The notes beneath the pieces were generated by a model that was not told the DNA's origin, made no database searches, and saw nothing but the letters and a program-made list of their open reading frames with translations. DNA of 64,000 bases. It comes from Phyllobacterium zundukense (GTDB lineage: Bacteria; Pseudomonadota; Alphaproteobacteria; Rhizobiales; Rhizobiaceae). The stretch spans positions 1,364,001 through 1,428,000 of the forward strand of contig NZ_CP104973.1 of NCBI RefSeq assembly GCF_025452195.1, written 5' to 3'. This document shows, piece after piece, positions 10,556-18,786 of this stretch; the stretch's first letter is position 1; every line of letters starts with the position of its first letter. Made by a program: the position numbers and the translations under genes.

Positions 10556-11608
10556 CTATTTCAGATGAGGTTGGATAAGGGAAAGATCAGCGGCAGAAAG
10601 CCGGTCGGATGCGGTCCGGGCCTGGTGCCAGTAGGGATAAATGAGCGGCAACTGGCTGACCTTATCCAGGCTTGCGCGTTCTTCAGCGCTCAGGATCACA
10701 TCGGCAGCCTTGAGATTATCCGCAAGCTGGGCGTCCGTGCGAGCGCCGACGATAATGGACGTCACGCCCTTGCGCCCAAGCAGCCAGGAAAGCGCAATCT
10801 GCGCCGCAGAAATATTTCGGGCTTCGGCAATGCCAGCCAAAACTTCAATGATGTCGTAAAGCCGCTCCTCATCCCTGATTGGCGGCTCGCCCCAATTGGC
10901 AAGCTGACGCGTACCTTCCGGCGTTGCCTTGTTGCGGCGATATTTACCGGACAGCAGCCCGCCAGCCAGGGGGCTCCATACCAAGACGCCAAGGCCTTGG
11001 TCGAGGGTCGCAGGGATCAGCTCATATTCGGCTTCGCGCGCCTCGAGGCTGTAATGGATCTGCTGGCTGACAGGGGCGATGAACTTTTCAAGTGCCGCAA
11101 TGCCCATGGCCTTCATCAGGTGCCATCCCGAGAAATTCGAAACGCCGACGTAACGCACCTTGCCCGAGCGCACGAGCGTATCGAGCGCTTCCAGCGTTTC
11201 GTCGAGCGGTGTCAGTCCGTCCCACTGATGCAACTGGTAGAGGTCGATGTGATCAGTGCCGAGGCGTTTCAGGCTGGCTTCCGCAGCGCGAATCAAGTGG
11301 TAGCGCGACAGGCCGGCATCGTTGATTTCCTCGCCCATGCGGAACCTCGCCTTGGTGGCGACGAGGATGCTGTCGCGCTTGCCCTTGAGAGCCTGTCCGA
11401 CAATCTCCTCGGAAGCGCCAGTCGAATAAATGTCCGCTGTGTCGATAAGATTGATCCCGGCATCGAGCGCCATGCCAATCTGGCGCTTGGCGCCCTCCAG
11501 GTCGGTGTCACCGGTCTTGGCGAAATTGCCTTTGCCGCCAAAGGTCATCGTGCCGAGGCTGAGCGCGGATACGTTGAGGCCGGAGCGGCCAAGTTGACGA
11601 TACTCCAT
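10556..11608 (-). CDS. Aldo/keto reductase
   Basis: A 350-residue NADPH-dependent aldo/keto reductase. The start MEYRQLGRSGLNVSALSLGT is typical, and the catalytic tetrad is visible: Asp and Tyr in INLIDTADIYSTGASE, Lys in ILVATKARF and His in DLYQLHQWD. The cofactor-binding end is near SIIVGARTDAQLADNL. The frame stays open upstream to 11815, but family alignment places the start at 11608; the extra N-terminal residues look non-coding. The physiological substrate is unknown. The upstream 167 bases to the heparinase gene probably hold its promoter. Confidence 0.9.
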   Translation of the reverse strand: MEYRQLGRSGLNVSALSLGTMTFGGKGNFAKTGDTDLEGAKRQIGMALDAGINLIDTADIYSTGASEEIVGQALKGKRDSILVATKARFRMGEEINDAGLSRYHLIRAAEASLKRLGTDHIDLYQLHQWDGLTPLDETLEALDTLVRSGKVRYVGVSNFSGWHLMKAMGIAALEKFIAPVSQQIHYSLEAREAEYELIPATLDQGLGVLVWSPLAGGLLSGKYRRNKATPEGTRQLANWGEPPIRDEERLYDIIEVLAGIAEARNISAAQIALSWLLGRKGVTSIIVGARTDAQLADNLKAADVILSAEERASLDKVSQLPLIYPYWHQARTASDRLSAADLSLIQPHLK

Positions 11609-11775
11609 GGTGAAGACTCCTGGCGAATGAAAGGATGATTGAGGTGCCAGCCCGGTGAGCGAGCGCAAGGTTGCAACTCTATATAAGCCATACCGCCAGA
11701 TGTCGCCCCCGAAGCTTGGACACAGATTGGTGATCGGGCAGGTTTTTTCAACCAAGAAGAGACAATGGCGGAATG

Positions 11776-13485
11776 TTATCCATAAACCCCGAGGGTTGTG
11801 CGGGTGAACTGCCATTCGACTTCCGGGCGCTGGGCGGCATTGACCGAAAGCGTGATCTGGCGGGTTTTGACCGGCCCCCGAAACCCGGCGAAGAATAGCG
11901 AATCCTCGATGAAGGGCTGGATAGTCGCCGAAAACATCCAGATGTCATCATTCTCCGCTTGCAGTATGATCAGGCCATGCTCATCGACTGTGACGTTGAC
12001 TGATGGGTGCAGGTGAAAACGGATGACAACATCCTCAGCACCCGTGTCGCGGAGTGGATTACGTCCGGAAGCAAAGAAGCTGTCGATGCCCTCGATGACG
12101 CTGCCGTTGTGCGAAAGGACGATCTGGCGTTCGTGATAGATGCCGAAGGGTCGGACATAACCATTGTGATTGGCGACGAATCCGACTGCGCCTTCGCGTT
12201 CGATCCGCTCAATATTGACCTTCGTCGGACCAGCGATAATCGGCGTACCAATCATCGTCGATAGCCCCGACGTTGAGCTGAACCGGCATGAGGACGTGTC
12301 GTTGATCGTAGCGGTCGAATGGGCGGCGGTAGAACGTGCCAAGGGGCGAAATTCCGGCGGGCCATAGCGATCGACGCCGGCATTGACGATATAGCGATTG
12401 CGCCCGGAGGACATCTCAAAGGAAAGGCAGCCGGCATGGGCATCGCGGGAGGCCGTCACAGGCGGTGCGAGACCCGTATCGGCGATGATTGTTGTGGAAT
12501 CCATGGATAGCCGTTCATAGCCCGAATGCGGCGCATGGGTGAGCGGCAGGCCGCCGATATCGTCGTGGCGCAGCACCGCGATTACCCGTTCCGGCATGGT
12601 CGCGCCGACGCCGTTGAACAAGGCAAGGCTGCCATCGTGATGACGAAAGAATCGCAGCGCGGGCAGCATGCGTTCGATGGCTTCGATCAATGCCTTGGGG
12701 GGCGCTTCCTGGCCGCTGGCATAGGTCTGGCGCAAGGGCAGAAGGTCGGCGAGCAATTCAAGGATCGTCAGCGGGTTGCGCGAGATGTGGCCGCCATCCG
12801 GCAGGATTTGCCTTACAAGCTCGAATTCGAGGTTGCGCCGGGCCGACCGACTCGTACTGGACGTTACGGGCAGGGCCAATACAGCGAGCGCGAGAGCAAT
12901 GCGCGCGCGCAGCTTCTCCTCACCATCGTCCATGACGGCGGCCATGGTTCGCAAATAACGCACCTGCATGGCGAGCGAGCGCATGAACTGGCGGTATGAG
13001 CGAAGATCCGTGCCGGCGAGGATGAGGCTCGAATGCTGCAGCCAGGCGATGATGCGCTGGGCGGTGACTTCGGGCAGCCAGGCGGGTCCTGAAATCGACC
13101 GGCCGTGGGTGGTAATCCAGTCGCCGAGCAGCGCCCGTGCGTTGGCGGTGGCAAGATCTGTGCCTGCGGCGCGCAGATGGCGTAACCAGCCAAAATTATG
13201 CAGGGCCGCCTGCCAGGCGGCATTGGGCGGTTCAATCAGAAATGGCGAGCGCCCGCCCGTCTCGACAACCCTGCCGGCAAGGGCGAAGCGGCCATGGTAA
13301 AACTCTTCCGCCAGTTGCGGATCTGCGGGACGAAGATCTTGCGGGGCAATGAGAACGCGTTCGGGTGTAAAACCCGTGAACCGCCAGCGATAGAGGGGCC
13401 CCATTCGCACACGCCTGCGGAAACGGCGCCAAAGTTGCGCTGTTGCCAGTCCCCACAATTGCGGTGTTTCGCTCAGCGCGACCAT
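11776..13485 (-). CDS. Heparinase II/III family protein
   Basis: A 569-residue protein with the two-part layout of the heparinase II/III family. An N-terminal alpha-helical toroid-like region contains HNFGWLRHLRAAG, and a C-terminal beta-rich region contains HDDIGGLPLTHAPHSGYERLSMDSTT and FRPLARSTAAHSTATINDTSS. In alphaproteobacteria this gene belongs to a conserved run with htpX, rsmB and purH. Although named for polysaccharide lyases, the rhizobial members have no established substrate; a cell-surface glycan is a guess. It is 61 bases downstream of the rsmB-like stop on the same strand. Confidence 0.85.
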   Translation of the reverse strand: MVALSETPQLWGLATAQLWRRFRRRVRMGPLYRWRFTGFTPERVLIAPQDLRPADPQLAEEFYHGRFALAGRVVETGGRSPFLIEPPNAAWQAALHNFGWLRHLRAAGTDLATANARALLGDWITTHGRSISGPAWLPEVTAQRIIAWLQHSSLILAGTDLRSYRQFMRSLAMQVRYLRTMAAVMDDGEEKLRARIALALAVLALPVTSSTSRSARRNLEFELVRQILPDGGHISRNPLTILELLADLLPLRQTYASGQEAPPKALIEAIERMLPALRFFRHHDGSLALFNGVGATMPERVIAVLRHDDIGGLPLTHAPHSGYERLSMDSTTIIADTGLAPPVTASRDAHAGCLSFEMSSGRNRYIVNAGVDRYGPPEFRPLARSTAAHSTATINDTSSCRFSSTSGLSTMIGTPIIAGPTKVNIERIEREGAVGFVANHNGYVRPFGIYHERQIVLSHNGSVIEGIDSFFASGRNPLRDTGAEDVVIRFHLHPSVNVTVDEHGLIILQAENDDIWMFSATIQPFIEDSLFFAGFRGPVKTRQITLSVNAAQRPEVEWQFTRTTLGVYG

Positions 13486-13546
13486 ATTATTATTGCTTCG
13501 AATCGCCTCGACAAACGCCGACTATGGAGCAGAAACCGTTAAAACT

Positions 13547-14944
13547 TTAGTATTTCCGTTTGAAACGCGCTGCGAAGAAGCCGTCCATGCCGGAAAGAGC
13601 GGGATTGTCATGGGCAAGATCGGCCGGTGTGGAGCGAACGAAGCCTTCCGAGGTGATGAGTTCAGCGAGGCCACCAACTTCCTTCCTGGTTACGGCTACG
13701 AGCTCAATTCCCGGGTTCTTGGCAAGCAAATCATTGGCAACTTTCTCGCCCTCGAGTGGATCGAGCGAGCAATTAGAAAAGACCACGATGCCACCGGGGC
13801 GGACAATGGCAACGGCATGATCAAGGAGTTTTGCCTGAAGCTGCGCCAGCTTCACTATGTCTTCAGGCGTCTTGGTCCACGGGACGTCCGGGTGGCGCCG
13901 CACCGTGCCCGTTGAAGAACATGGCGCGTCGAGCAGGATCGCATCGAATAGCTCTGCTGGCTGGTAGGCGGAAAGATTGGCCTCGACCGTATCGGCGGAA
14001 AGCTTGAGACGTTCGAGATTGGAGCGCAGGCGCTTCAGCCGGTTGGCCGAAAGGTCGAGTGCCGTGACATTGGCGCCCGCCAGTGCAAGCTGTGCAGTCT
14101 TGCCGCCCGGCGCGGCGCAAAGATCGGCGACACGTTTGCCTTCGATGTCTCCGAAGAGCTTCGCCGGCAGGCTTGCCGCAGTGTCCTGCACCCACCATTC
14201 GCCTTCTGCAAACCCCGGAAGCGACGTCAGCGAACCTTCAACGGTGGCAAGACGTACGGAACCCGTTGGCAATGCAATGCCGCCAAGCTTTTCCGCCCAC
14301 ATCTGCGGATCGCCTTTCACGGTCAGGTCGATCGGCGGTTCCTTGCTCTGGATGTCGAGAATGACTTTGGTCTTGTCCCTGCCATAAGCGGCAATGAGGC
14401 TGTTCTCGAACCAGGCCGGAACATTGCTGTCGTGCGAATGGACCTCGCTCTTGAAAGTTTCCTTTTCGCGCGACAGCCGGCGAAGGACAGCATTGACCAT
14501 CGAGGCGAACCGGCGGTTGCGCGGATCATTATTCGCGGCGGTGACCGCAAGGTCGACGGCGGCACGGTCGGGCAGGTCGAGATAAAGGATCTGCGCGGCG
14601 GCAACGTGCAGCAGATGGCGCAGGGCAACGGCATTTTCCGGCAATGGCCGGTCGATCAACTGGCCGATGGCGGCTTCGATGCTGCCGCGATTGCGCAGTG
14701 CGGCGCCGAGGATGGCGCGGACCAGCGAGCGATCGCGGTCGTCGAGCGCCATATATTGCGGGTGGCCGTTGCTGTTGTCAGTCAGGCCATCAAGGGAGGT
14801 GTGCTTCTCGATGACGGCGCCAAGCAGGCGCGTCGCCACTTGACGCGCTGCGAGACCGGGACGGTCTTCCGCATCGATGTAATCCGCCGGTTTTTTGCCT
14901 AGAGGCCGTTTGGCTGGTCGTCTGGTACCGGGCTCCGCGCTCAT
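13547..14944 (-). CDS. rsmB: RsmB-like 16S rRNA m5C methyltransferase
   Basis: A 465-residue protein with an N-terminal NusB-like RNA-binding domain (about residues 20-160, including [19 protein letters not shown]) and a C-terminal SAM-dependent methyltransferase domain. The SAM motif is [16 protein letters not shown]. The family Cys residues are in [17 protein letters not shown] and [14 protein letters not shown], the latter being the usual catalytic nucleophile. The ATG at 14944 overlaps the htpX stop as ATGA, indicating translational coupling; a TTG at 14950 is less likely. RsmB methylates C967 of 16S rRNA in E. coli; the exact target here is inferred. Confidence 0.9.
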   Translation of the reverse strand: MSAEPGTRRPAKRPLGKKPADYIDAEDRPGLAARQVATRLLGAVIEKHTSLDGLTDNSNGHPQYMALDDRDRSLVRAILGAALRNRGSIEAAIGQLIDRPLPENAVALRHLLHVAAAQILYLDLPDRAAVDLAVTAANNDPRNRRFASMVNAVLRRLSREKETFKSEVHSHDSNVPAWFENSLIAAYGRDKTKVILDIQSKEPPIDLTVKGDPQMWAEKLGGIALPTGSVRLATVEGSLTSLPGFAEGEWWVQDTAASLPAKLFGDIEGKRVADLCAAPGGKTAQLALAGANVTALDLSANRLKRLRSNLERLKLSADTVEANLSAYQPAELFDAILLDAPCSSTGTVRRHPDVPWTKTPEDIVKLAQLQAKLLDHAVAIVRPGGIVVFSNCSLDPLEGEKVANDLLAKNPGIELVAVTRKEVGGLAELITSEGFVRSTPADLAHDNPALSGMDGFFAARFKRKY

Positions 14945-15912
14945 GCCCAAGGGCCTTTACGGCCGCCGCCATCGCGGCCCCACGGGGACGGCCGGTCATC
15001 CAGCGGTTCGTCATCGATCGGGGCCTGCGGTGCGCGAGTGGGCCGGGAGGCGGCGGGCGCCTGGCTGAACTCGTTCGCCATCGCTTCAAGTGCGGCGATG
15101 CGGTTTTCCGTGTTCGGGTGGGTGGAGAACAGATTGTCGGCGCCTTGGCCGCTCAACGGATTGATGATGAAAAGCGGAGCGGAGGCGGGGTTGCGCTCGG
15201 CATCCTCGTTGACGATCTGCTTTGCGCCGCGGGCAATCTTGTCGAGCGCAGACGCAAGCCACAGCGGATTGCCGCAGATCTGCGCACCGCGCCGGTCGGC
15301 GGCATACTCTCGGGTGCGGCTGATGGCCATCTGCACGATAATGGCGGCAAATGGCGCAACGATCATGGCGATGAGCACGCCGATAAAGCCGAGGGGATTA
15401 TGGTTTTCACGGCTGCCACCGCCGAAAAACATCGCGAAGTTGCCGAGCATGGAAATAGCTCCGGCAAGGGTGGCGGTCACGGTCATGATCAGCGTATCGC
15501 GATGTTCCACATGGGCGAGTTCGTGCGCCATGACGGCTGCGACTTCCTGAGGTGAAAGGCGCTGCAACAGGCCCGTACTCGCGGCAACGGCGGCGTTTTG
15601 CGGATTGCGTCCCGTCGCGAAGGCGTTGGGCTGATCGTTCTGGATGAGATAGACCTTCGGCATGGGTAGATTTGCATTTGCGGCCAAATCGCGAACAATG
15701 GCGTAATATTCCGGTGCATTCGCCTCATCGACCTCGACCGCGTGGTGCATGTTCAACACCATCTTGTCGGAATTCCAGTAGCTGAAAAGATTCATGCCCG
15801 CCGCGATAACAAGGGCGATCATCATGCCGCCGGTTCCGCCAATGAGAAAACCGACGCCCATGAACAGGGCGGTCATAAAGGCAAGCAGCATTCCAGTGCG
15901 CATCACGTTCAT
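14941..15912 (-). CDS. htpX: HtpX membrane zinc metalloprotease
   Basis: A 323-residue M48 family protease of inner-membrane quality control. Two N-terminal transmembrane segments (residues 5-45) precede the catalytic HExxH at His130-Glu131-His134 ([13 protein letters not shown]); the third zinc ligand is Glu202 in [12 protein letters not shown]. Two more hydrophobic stretches lie at 147-167 and 174-197. The C-terminal tail is Pro/Arg/Gly-rich. The start has GGGAGG 9 bases upstream. It diverges from the SdhAF4-like gene over about 95 bases and couples to rsmB by ATGA overlap. Confidence 0.95.
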   Translation of the reverse strand: MNVMRTGMLLAFMTALFMGVGFLIGGTGGMMIALVIAAGMNLFSYWNSDKMVLNMHHAVEVDEANAPEYYAIVRDLAANANLPMPKVYLIQNDQPNAFATGRNPQNAAVAASTGLLQRLSPQEVAAVMAHELAHVEHRDTLIMTVTATLAGAISMLGNFAMFFGGGSRENHNPLGFIGVLIAMIVAPFAAIIVQMAISRTREYAADRRGAQICGNPLWLASALDKIARGAKQIVNEDAERNPASAPLFIINPLSGQGADNLFSTHPNTENRIAALEAMANEFSQAPAASRPTRAPQAPIDDEPLDDRPSPWGRDGGGRKGPWA

Positions 15913-16007
15913 GGCATCAGTCCTCCCGTATTGGACAAATCTGTCAAGTTCATTCCTTTTATTGGTCGTCTTCCGCTATATGATGGTGTTTTATACAGCA
16001 AGCTTCA

Positions 16008-16259
16008 ATGACGAGTATCAGCGTTATGAACGACGACCATACGACAACGACGCCGCATGCGGATAATGACGACAGCCGGCCGCGTCCGACATTCGAGCAA
16101 TTGCCGCCAGCCGCACAGCGGGCGTTGAAAGAGGCGGAAGCACGCCGCAAGGCCGAGAAGGTAAAGGCCGATCGGCCGCGCGAAATCGGCGGGCGGGGCG
16201 GCAAGGATCCTGCGCGCTTCGGTGATTGGGAAATCAAAGGCCGCACGATCGACTTCTAG
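16008..16259 (+). CDS. DUF1674 / SdhAF4-like succinate dehydrogenase assembly factor
   Basis: An 83-residue soluble protein ending in GGRGGKDPARFGDWEIKGRT followed by IDF, the C-terminal signature of the DUF1674/SDHAF4 family. Members protect and help mature flavinylated SdhA in mitochondria and alphaproteobacteria. The charged N-terminal half carries no visible motif. The start could be 16008 or the in-frame ATG at 16026; neither has a clear ribosome-binding site. It is divergent from htpX and convergent with the MATE gene, 9 bases away. No sdh genes are in this window. Confidence 0.85.
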   Translation: MTSISVMNDDHTTTTPHADNDDSRPRPTFEQLPPAAQRALKEAEARRKAEKVKADRPREIGGRGGKDPARFGDWEIKGRTIDF

Positions 16260-16268
16260 CTTCTTGCC

Positions 16269-17663
16269 CTAGCGAATGACCTCGATGCCGAGTTTTTCGC
16301 GCCGTAGCCAGCGGCTGATGAGTAGAAGAGCGGCTGTTGCGAGGCCGCACAACAGACCGAGCCATACGCCTGCGCCTTCCATGCCGAGCCAGAAGCCGAG
16401 GCCGACGGATAGCGGCAGACCGACACCCCAATAGGCGATAGCTGCATAGATCATCGGTATGGTGGTATCGTGCAGGCCGCGCAACATGCCGCTAGCAACG
16501 GCCTGACCCCCATCGAATATCTGGAACAATGCGGCGAAAGCCAGAAATGTAACGGCGAGCGAAATCACCTTGGCGTTGGCTGGATCGTTGACGTCGATAA
16601 AAGCACTTATCAAGGCGTGAGGTGCCAACAGCATCAGCAGTGCGGTGAGAACCATGAAGCCGGTGCCTGCCGTGAACGCAACCCAACCGGCGCGCTTGAT
16701 GCCGTCAGGATCCTGCGCGCCGTAGGCACGTCCAACGCGTACCGTTGCCGCCTGACCAAAACCCATCGGCACCATGAAGGCGATCGAGGCGATCTGGATG
16801 GCGATCGCATGGGCGGCGAGCGAATCAGCCCCTATCAGTCCCATCAGGAAGGCAGCAGCATTGAAGATCGTTACCTCGAAGCTCAGGATCGCAGCAATTG
16901 GCAGGCCGAGGCGCAATAGTTCGCGATAGCGTGGCCAGTCCGCACGCCAAAAACGTCCGAACAGGCGGTAGCGCCGGAATTGCTTGTCGAAAGAAATGAC
17001 AATGACGAAGCCGGCAAACATCAAGGCCGAAGATAGCGACGTCGCGATGCCGGACCCGACAATGCCAAGCCTCGGAAAGCCAAGATGACCGAAGATCAGC
17101 AGCCAGTTGGCCAGTGCATTGAAGGCGACGGCACAAAGAGCGATGACCAGCGCCCAGCCGGGGCGTTCCAGCGCAGCTATGAAAGAACGCACCACGATAT
17201 AGCAGTAAAAGGGCAGTACCGCCCACTGCAGCGCGCGAACATAGTCACCAGCCTCGGCAGCGAGCGCATGATCCTGCCCCATGGCGATGAGGATCGTTTT
17301 GGTGTTCCACAATATGAGCCAGATCGGGATCGAAATGGTGACTGCGATCCACAGGCCCTGACGCACCGTGCGGCGTATTTCACGGACGGTGAATTTGTTG
17401 CGTCCGAGTTCACGCGCCATCATCGGCGAGGTTGCCGTCATCAGGCCGAGACCGAAAATCATCGGAACATAGTAGAGATTGGTACCCAGCGCACCGGCCG
17501 CCAGCGTACTTGCTCCGACCCAGCCCATCATCATAACGTCAGTCGCTGTCATCGCCGTCTGCGCAAGATTGGTGAGAATCATCGGCCAGCTCAGCGAGAG
17601 CATCGCAACGATTTCATCACGCCATGCACGCTTTGACGCGTTTTGGACTATAGCAACCGACAT
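16269..17663 (-). CDS. MATE family multidrug efflux transporter
   Basis: A 464-residue protein with 12 hydrophobic segments in two homologous halves, typical for NorM-type MATE antiporters, which export cationic compounds using Na+ or H+. The N-terminal segment MLSLSWPMILTNLAQTAMTATDVMMMGWVG and the matching repeat in the second half (LRLGLPIAAILSFEVTIFNAAAFLMG) fit the family. Substrate cannot be read from sequence. The ATG at 17663 is followed by a hydrophilic N-terminus of about 20 residues. It is convergent with the SdhAF4-like gene. Confidence 0.9.
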   Translation of the reverse strand: MSVAIVQNASKRAWRDEIVAMLSLSWPMILTNLAQTAMTATDVMMMGWVGASTLAAGALGTNLYYVPMIFGLGLMTATSPMMARELGRNKFTVREIRRTVRQGLWIAVTISIPIWLILWNTKTILIAMGQDHALAAEAGDYVRALQWAVLPFYCYIVVRSFIAALERPGWALVIALCAVAFNALANWLLIFGHLGFPRLGIVGSGIATSLSSALMFAGFVIVISFDKQFRRYRLFGRFWRADWPRYRELLRLGLPIAAILSFEVTIFNAAAFLMGLIGADSLAAHAIAIQIASIAFMVPMGFGQAATVRVGRAYGAQDPDGIKRAGWVAFTAGTGFMVLTALLMLLAPHALISAFIDVNDPANAKVISLAVTFLAFAALFQIFDGGQAVASGMLRGLHDTTIPMIYAAIAYWGVGLPLSVGLGFWLGMEGAGVWLGLLCGLATAALLLISRWLRREKLGIEVIR

Positions 17664-17853
17664 TGTTTAAACTTTCAGAGGGATTTTGCCTTGGGATTAG
17701 GCAGAATGCACCGTTTTCAGGCAAATCTTGGTATCATCAATTTGGCGAAGAGCAAAGAGCTACCCTTTGCAATCTGGCGTTGGTGTCACATCTTTTGACC
17801 GTCATATACCATTCGGAATTCAATTGACGAAATGTGATTTATAAAATACATTT

Positions 17854-18159
17854 ATGATCGAGCTTGAGCAAACGGAGACATTCCGGATATGGCGCACGGA
17901 ACTCAAAGATTAGCGAGCGCGAGCTTTGATCGCATCGCGGTTAGAGCGCCTTGCTTTCGGGCACGCAGGCGATGTGCAACCTGTAGGGCACGGTATTAGT
18001 GAACTGCGAATTCATTACGGTCCCGGATATCGTATCTATTTTCAGAGGCGAGGAGATGTGATCGTAGTTCTCCTCTGTGGTGGTGATAAGAGCACGCAGG
18101 CAAGGGACATCCGCACAGCGAAACTTTTGGCTGCCGAATGGAGGGAATGGAATGGTTGA
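17854..18159 (+). pseudogene. RelE/HigB-type toxin gene interrupted by an amber codon
   Basis: The family N-terminus MIELEQTETFRIWRTELKD is encoded from ATG 17854, then codon 20 is TAG (17911-17913), and the same frame continues with RARALIASRLERLAFGHAGD and the conserved core SELRIHYGPGYRIYFQRRG to the stop at 18157. Without the TAG it would be a normal toxin of about 100 residues (HI1419-type addiction module killer family, RelE/ParE superfamily). A single base change explains the break. Reinitiation at TTG 17926 would give 77 residues lacking the first helix. The end overlaps the antitoxin start by 8 bases, the usual toxin-first arrangement of this family. Confidence 0.85.
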
Positions 18160-18439
18160 AAAGTTGATCCCCTATGATCCTGCCGAGGATTTGACGACCG
18201 ATGACGCTATAGAAGTATTTCTTACCGATGCCTTCGAGACGGGGGATGCAGCCTATATCGCCAGGGCATTGGGTGTGGTGGCAAGAGCGAAGGGTATGAC
18301 CAAGATCGCTCGAAAAACGGGTTTGGCCCGAGAGCAGCTCTATCGTTCCTTAAGTGAAAACGGGAATCCCACTCTCGAAACGACGATGGCTGTCATGAAG
18401 GCGATCGGGTTTCAAATTACCGGCAAGCGCGCGGCATAA
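18152..18439 (+). CDS. Antitoxin of an HI1420-type toxin-antitoxin pair
   Basis: A 95-residue DNA-binding antitoxin. The family core is AYIARALGVVARAKGMTKIA followed by RKTGLAREQLYRSLSENGNP, a Cro/CI-like helix-turn-helix seen in putative addiction-module antidotes. The start at 18152 has GGAGGGA 8 bases upstream. It overlaps the broken toxin frame by 8 bases. Since the partner carries an in-frame stop, the antitoxin is either an orphan or acts on related toxins elsewhere; it may still repress its own promoter, as such antitoxins usually do. Confidence 0.85.
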   Translation: MVEKLIPYDPAEDLTTDDAIEVFLTDAFETGDAAYIARALGVVARAKGMTKIARKTGLAREQLYRSLSENGNPTLETTMAVMKAIGFQITGKRAA

Positions 18440-18446
18440 ACGGAAA

Positions 18447-18468
18447 GGGCCACCCCGAAGGGTGGCCC
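18447..18468. terminator. Bidirectional hairpin, perfect 9-bp stem
   Basis: GGGCCACCC, a four-base loop and GGGTGGCCC form a perfect stem. Read on the minus strand the loop is the stable UUCG tetraloop and the stem is followed by TTTCCGTTT, so it is a better terminator for the minus-strand transcript (see the small ORF at 18534-18602) than for the antitoxin gene. It can serve both. Confidence 0.75.
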
Positions 18469-18533
18469 CGCAATTCCGTCTGGCACAAAGCTGTCGTTTG
18501 GCCTTCTTCCCTGGACTCAGCCAAGGTGCTTAT

Positions 18534-18602
18534 TCAACGGAGAGACGATCCCCGATGGAAAGCATCAGACGCCTTGTGGCAGTTTTCGAAATCACGAGAC
18601 AT
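18534..18602 (-). CDS. 22-codon small ORF with near-perfect Shine-Dalgarno, possible dual-function sRNA
   Basis: On the minus strand AAAGGAGGTGATCC (18604-18617) stands directly before ATG at 18602. This is a 13-14 base match to the anti-Shine-Dalgarno tail of 16S rRNA with a 7-base spacing from AGGAGG. The ORF encodes 22 residues starting MSRDFENCHKASD and ends at 18534. Upstream is CTTGAA-17-CCATTC (18640-18668); downstream is the UUCG hairpin at 18447-18468. Together they outline a transcript of about 185 bases. I do not recognise the peptide. It might be a leader or translated sRNA. It fills most of the gap between the antitoxin gene and cfa. Confidence 0.5.
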   Translation of the reverse strand: MSRDFENCHKASDAFHRGSSLR

Positions 18603-18639
18603 CGGATCACCTCCTTTACATTCGTTGAACACAAAACAA

Positions 18640-18668
18640 GAATGGGGTGTCTTTGCCCGCGTTTCAAG
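18640..18668 (-). promoter_or_regulatory. Candidate promoter of the small ORF, RpoH-like
   Basis: Minus-strand CTCTTGAA, 17 bases, then CCATTC. The rhizobial RpoH consensus is close to CNCTTGAA-N17-CCANAT, so the -35 box matches fully and the -10 box largely. It would also pass as a weak housekeeping promoter. The predicted start lies near 18633, about 30 bases before the small ORF. Confidence 0.4.
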
Positions 18669-18786
18669 AGAAAAATTCGAAGCGTCTTTCAGACAGCTTG
18701 CCAAACCGCAATTGCCGCCATAAGCCAAGCCGAGTTTTTCACGAAGCGCCGATGGCCGATATTCGGGCAGGTGTTGGGGGCACGAG

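Noticed and set aside
17824..17852. TTGACG-N17-TACATT promoter just before the toxin ATG
   Set aside because: The predicted start would fall inside the coding sequence after the ATG, so it cannot drive the full-length frame; left unassigned.
18604..18617. GGATCACCTCCTTT as a remnant of a 16S rRNA 3' end
   Set aside because: No upstream 16S helix 45 sequence and no rRNA spacer are nearby; the match is better explained as a strong Shine-Dalgarno on the minus strand.
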